In this document: positions 61,903-64,000 of the stretch, piece after piece
How the letters are laid out: the number at the start of each line of letters is the position of its first letter
Position numbering within the stretch: position 1 is the stretch's first letter
Assembly (NCBI RefSeq): GCF_009884975.1
Contig: NZ_CP041970.1
Span: 2,046,001-2,110,000 of the forward strand
DNA: 64,000 nt
Source of the DNA: Acinetobacter dispersus
GTDB taxonomy: Bacteria > Pseudomonadota > Gammaproteobacteria > Pseudomonadales > Moraxellaceae
Direction: 5' to 3'
Translations under genes and position numbers: made by a program
Notes under the pieces: model-generated
The model's input: only the letters and a program-made list of their open reading frames with translations
Told to the model about the DNA's origin: nothing
The model's database searches: none

Positions 61903-63024
61903 ATGCATATTGCCATCATTGGTGCGGGTATTAGTGGCTTAATGTCAGCATTGGAACTTGCTGAACAAGGCTGCTCTGTCGATATTTTTGACCAACAACT
62001 TGCAGGTCAAGCAGCCTCATGGGCAGGTGGAGGTATCCTCTCACCCATGTATCCTTGGCGTTATGCACCCGAAGTGAATCAGTTAGCTCAATACGGTAAA
62101 CCGCTCTATCAAACATGGAATGAAAAATTGCTGCCCATCACTGGCATTGATTTTCAAATCCACGATACCGGCATGCTGATTTTCGATCAGGAAGATTTCG
62201 AGATCGGCTTGAATTATGCCACGCGACATCAAGAGCCGATGCAACACTGTGAACTACTTGATCGTATTCAACTCCAGCAAGTTAACGCTCATATTTCAGA
62301 AAAGTTCCAACAAGCTATTTATTTCCCACAACTGTCCAATGTTCGTAATCCACGTCTTTTACAATCGTTAATTTGCTATTTAAAACAACATCCCGCTGTA
62401 CGTTTTTTTGAACAGTGTCCTGTTGAAAAACTGATGATTCAAAATAAAAAAGTTCAAGGAATTGAAACTGAGGAGGGTCAGAAATTTAGCGCGGATCATG
62501 TCGTGATGACCTCTGGGGCATGGAGCCAGCAATGGCAGCAACAAATCCAACGTAATATCCCCGTGCATCCTGTACAAGGACAAATGCTGTTATTTAAGAC
62601 CCCTAAAAACTGGCTACCGACCATGTGTATGAATCAGGTAATGTATCTAATTCCACGTCAAGATGGTCACATCGTCTGTGGTTCCAGTATGGCAGAGACT
62701 GGTTTTAGCACTGCCGTAGATACACATACTCAACAGGATATTCTCACTGCCTGTTTAGAGATGGTGCCTGAATTAGCGCAATTTCCGATCGTAAAACGCT
62801 GGGCAGGCCTACGTCCAAGTTCTCCACAGGGCATTCCCTATATCGGCGCAATGCCTGAACTGGAAAATCTTTGGACCAATTTTGGACATTTCCGCAATGG
62901 TCTATGCATGGGCGCTGGTTCAGCACGTCTGCTGCGTCAGCTGATATTAGGGCAAGAGACACTGGTTGATCCGAATGCTTATTCACCGCTGCGCTTAAAG
63001 CGACAGGATTTAATTTCTTGCTAA
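61903..63024 (+). CDS. thiO: Glycine oxidase ThiO-type FAD oxidoreductase
   Basis: A 373-residue DAO-family flavoprotein. The N-terminal HIAIIGAGISGLMSALELAE binds FAD, and AASWAGGGILSPMYPWRY is typical of ThiO. Later HPVQGQMLLFKTP and VKRWAGLRPSSPQGIPYIGA complete the family pattern. ThiO oxidises glycine to iminoglyoxylate, the unit needed for the thiazole half of thiamine. No other thi gene is in the window. Its last 15 bases overlap the end of the convergent epimerase gene. Related D-amino-acid oxidases cannot be fully excluded. Confidence 0.88.
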   Translation: MHIAIIGAGISGLMSALELAEQGCSVDIFDQQLAGQAASWAGGGILSPMYPWRYAPEVNQLAQYGKPLYQTWNEKLLPITGIDFQIHDTGMLIFDQEDFEIGLNYATRHQEPMQHCELLDRIQLQQVNAHISEKFQQAIYFPQLSNVRNPRLLQSLICYLKQHPAVRFFEQCPVEKLMIQNKKVQGIETEEGQKFSADHVVMTSGAWSQQWQQQIQRNIPVHPVQGQMLLFKTPKNWLPTMCMNQVMYLIPRQDGHIVCGSSMAETGFSTAVDTHTQQDILTACLEMVPELAQFPIVKRWAGLRPSSPQGIPYIGAMPELENLWTNFGHFRNGLCMGAGSARLLRQLILGQETLVDPNAYSPLRLKRQDLISC

Positions 63025-63915
63025 AATTGCAGTTAATGCCACATTTAAATCTGGATATTGAAATTGAAAACCCTGTTCCAGCAAGGCCTTGGGCGCCACA
63101 TATTGGCCATTTAAAATAAGCTGCGCTTGCTCGCCAAGCATCGATATAAATACACACTTAGGCATTCGCATAAAAGGTTTTCGCTTTAAAATGTGGGCAG
63201 CCCTTTGAGCGAATTGTTGTTGATTGATTTGATCAGGTGCAACTAGGTTATATACCTGTTGAGGATGAGTAGATTGCAACAGGAAAACCATGGCATTTAG
63301 TACATCTTGGATATGAATCCACACGATCGGTTGTTGTCCCGAACCAATTTTTGCAACCGCATTCAATCGAATCGGCAACAGCATTTGTGGCAAAATCCCG
63401 CCCTGCCCAAAAACCACACCTAAACGAATGATTTTGGTATTTTGTTGGCTAAATTTTAAAGCGGTTTGCTCCCACTTCTGGCAAAGTTCAGACATAAAAA
63501 TCGCTTGCGGTGCTGTATTTTCATCACAAACAAGCTTCCATTGTTCTTGTGGATCAATACCGTAATAACCAATCGCAGAACCAGAAATAATACATTTCGG
63601 AAAAATTTTCCGTTGTTCCAACCATTGATACAGTTGCTCTGTCACCGCAACACGGCTATGTATTAATTGCTGTTTACGTTGTTCCGTCCAGCGTTTTGCA
63701 CCAATATTTTCACCAGCCAGATTAATCACATAATCAATCTGTTGCGTTTCAATTTGATCAAAATCACTCACCCAACGTAGCGCTGAATGCTGAGAAACTC
63801 GATTTGGCTGTCGGGTCAGTGCAATAATTTGATATTGTCGTTCCAATAAAAAAGGCAACAAATGAGAACCAATAAATCCACTTGCGCCTGTGATTAAAAC
63901 CGTCTGTTTTTGCAT
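63010..63915 (-). CDS. TIGR01777-family NAD-dependent epimerase (YfcH-like)
   Basis: 301 residues from the ATG at 63915 (MQKQTVLITGASGFIGSHLL), chosen because GAGGGTGCG precedes it; an ATG six codons earlier is possible. The Rossmann motif TGASGFIGSHL, then VINLAGENIGAKRWTEQRKQ and SGSAIGYYG mark TIGR01777 proteins such as E. coli YfcH. The C-terminal DUF1731-like part includes FMRMPKCVFISMLGEQAQLI and GFQFQYPDLNVAL. Its reaction is unknown, though the fold points to a nucleotide-sugar or related substrate. It is convergent to thiO. The last 85 bases of the window after its start hold only its promoter region. Confidence 0.88.
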   Translation of the reverse strand: MQKQTVLITGASGFIGSHLLPFLLERQYQIIALTRQPNRVSQHSALRWVSDFDQIETQQIDYVINLAGENIGAKRWTEQRKQQLIHSRVAVTEQLYQWLEQRKIFPKCIISGSAIGYYGIDPQEQWKLVCDENTAPQAIFMSELCQKWEQTALKFSQQNTKIIRLGVVFGQGGILPQMLLPIRLNAVAKIGSGQQPIVWIHIQDVLNAMVFLLQSTHPQQVYNLVAPDQINQQQFAQRAAHILKRKPFMRMPKCVFISMLGEQAQLILNGQYVAPKALLEQGFQFQYPDLNVALTAILARN

Positions 63916-64000
63916 CGCACCCTCATCCTGCATGATATTGATCAGCTCGATATCTCAGTCTTAGCAGAATGAAAGTGAATTACAAGTGAACTTTGTTCAA

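Overview
The window looks like an Acinetobacter chromosome. It is AT-rich and carries an Acinetobacter-like tmRNA gene whose tag ends in YALAA. It also has an antABC anthranilate dioxygenase operon, hemB, thiO, an EmrAB pump and a BVMO/SDR catabolic block of the kind found in this genus. The assignment rests on sequence familiarity, not on a search. Product names are family-level recognition from the translated sequence; no database was consulted.

Left part (1-20.3 kb), chromosomal or old accessory DNA: the end of a ModA-like periplasmic protein (possibly aconitate isomerase), then tcuR-tcuA-tcuB for tricarballylate/citrate oxidation, followed by a decayed YdcZ-type transporter instead of tcuC. 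Next comes a catabolic block: a Baeyer-Villiger monooxygenase, two paralogous PF10118 metal-dependent hydrolases, an SDR, an alpha/beta hydrolase, a limonene-epoxide-hydrolase-like protein, an uncharacterised lipocalin-like protein and two TetR regulators. One TetR gene is intact and has two operator palindromes. The other is broken by a one-base slip in a T run, and its likely operator lies in front of both hydrolase paralogs. A DUF1624 membrane protein, a TonB-dependent siderophore receptor, a PepSY membrane protein and a Blc-type lipocalin follow.

Island part (20.4-47.3 kb): two units appear to sit in tandem at the 3' end of ssrA (tmRNA). The older unit (20.4-26.95 kb) holds a fossil of a recombination-directionality-factor-like gene and a row of small, mostly unrecognised genes, among them a GrlR-like protein, an SRAP-family protein and an HNH-like remnant. 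The younger unit (about 26.98-47.33 kb) has a tyrosine integrase next to ssrA, a replication module with an HUH (inovirus Gp2/YagK-type) initiator, a structured GC-rich candidate origin, two lipoproteins, a DUF932 protein, a YqaJ-type exonuclease, an RDF-like protein and an AlpA-type regulator. Its cargo at the far end is a two-gene locus: a 1598-residue NACHT-PtuA-like fusion followed by a PtuB-like HNH nuclease. A 53-bp block next to the ssrA core is repeated at 26.93 kb (43/53 matches) and marks the border between the two units.

Right part (47.3-64 kb), ordinary chromosome: ssrA, a lipoprotein-type gamma-glutamyltransferase, emrAB, an AraC-type regulator, an aromatic-acid MFS transporter, antCBA (anthranilate to catechol), a methyltransferase, a PaaI-type thioesterase, hemB, a palindromic intergenic repeat, thiO and a TIGR01777 epimerase.

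The most notable locus is the NACHT-PtuA + PtuB pair at 27.45-33.10 kb. It joins an NLR-type sensor ATPase and a Septu/retron-type effector ATPase in one polypeptide, with the partner nuclease immediately downstream. I do not know of a described system with this architecture, but I could not search for one.
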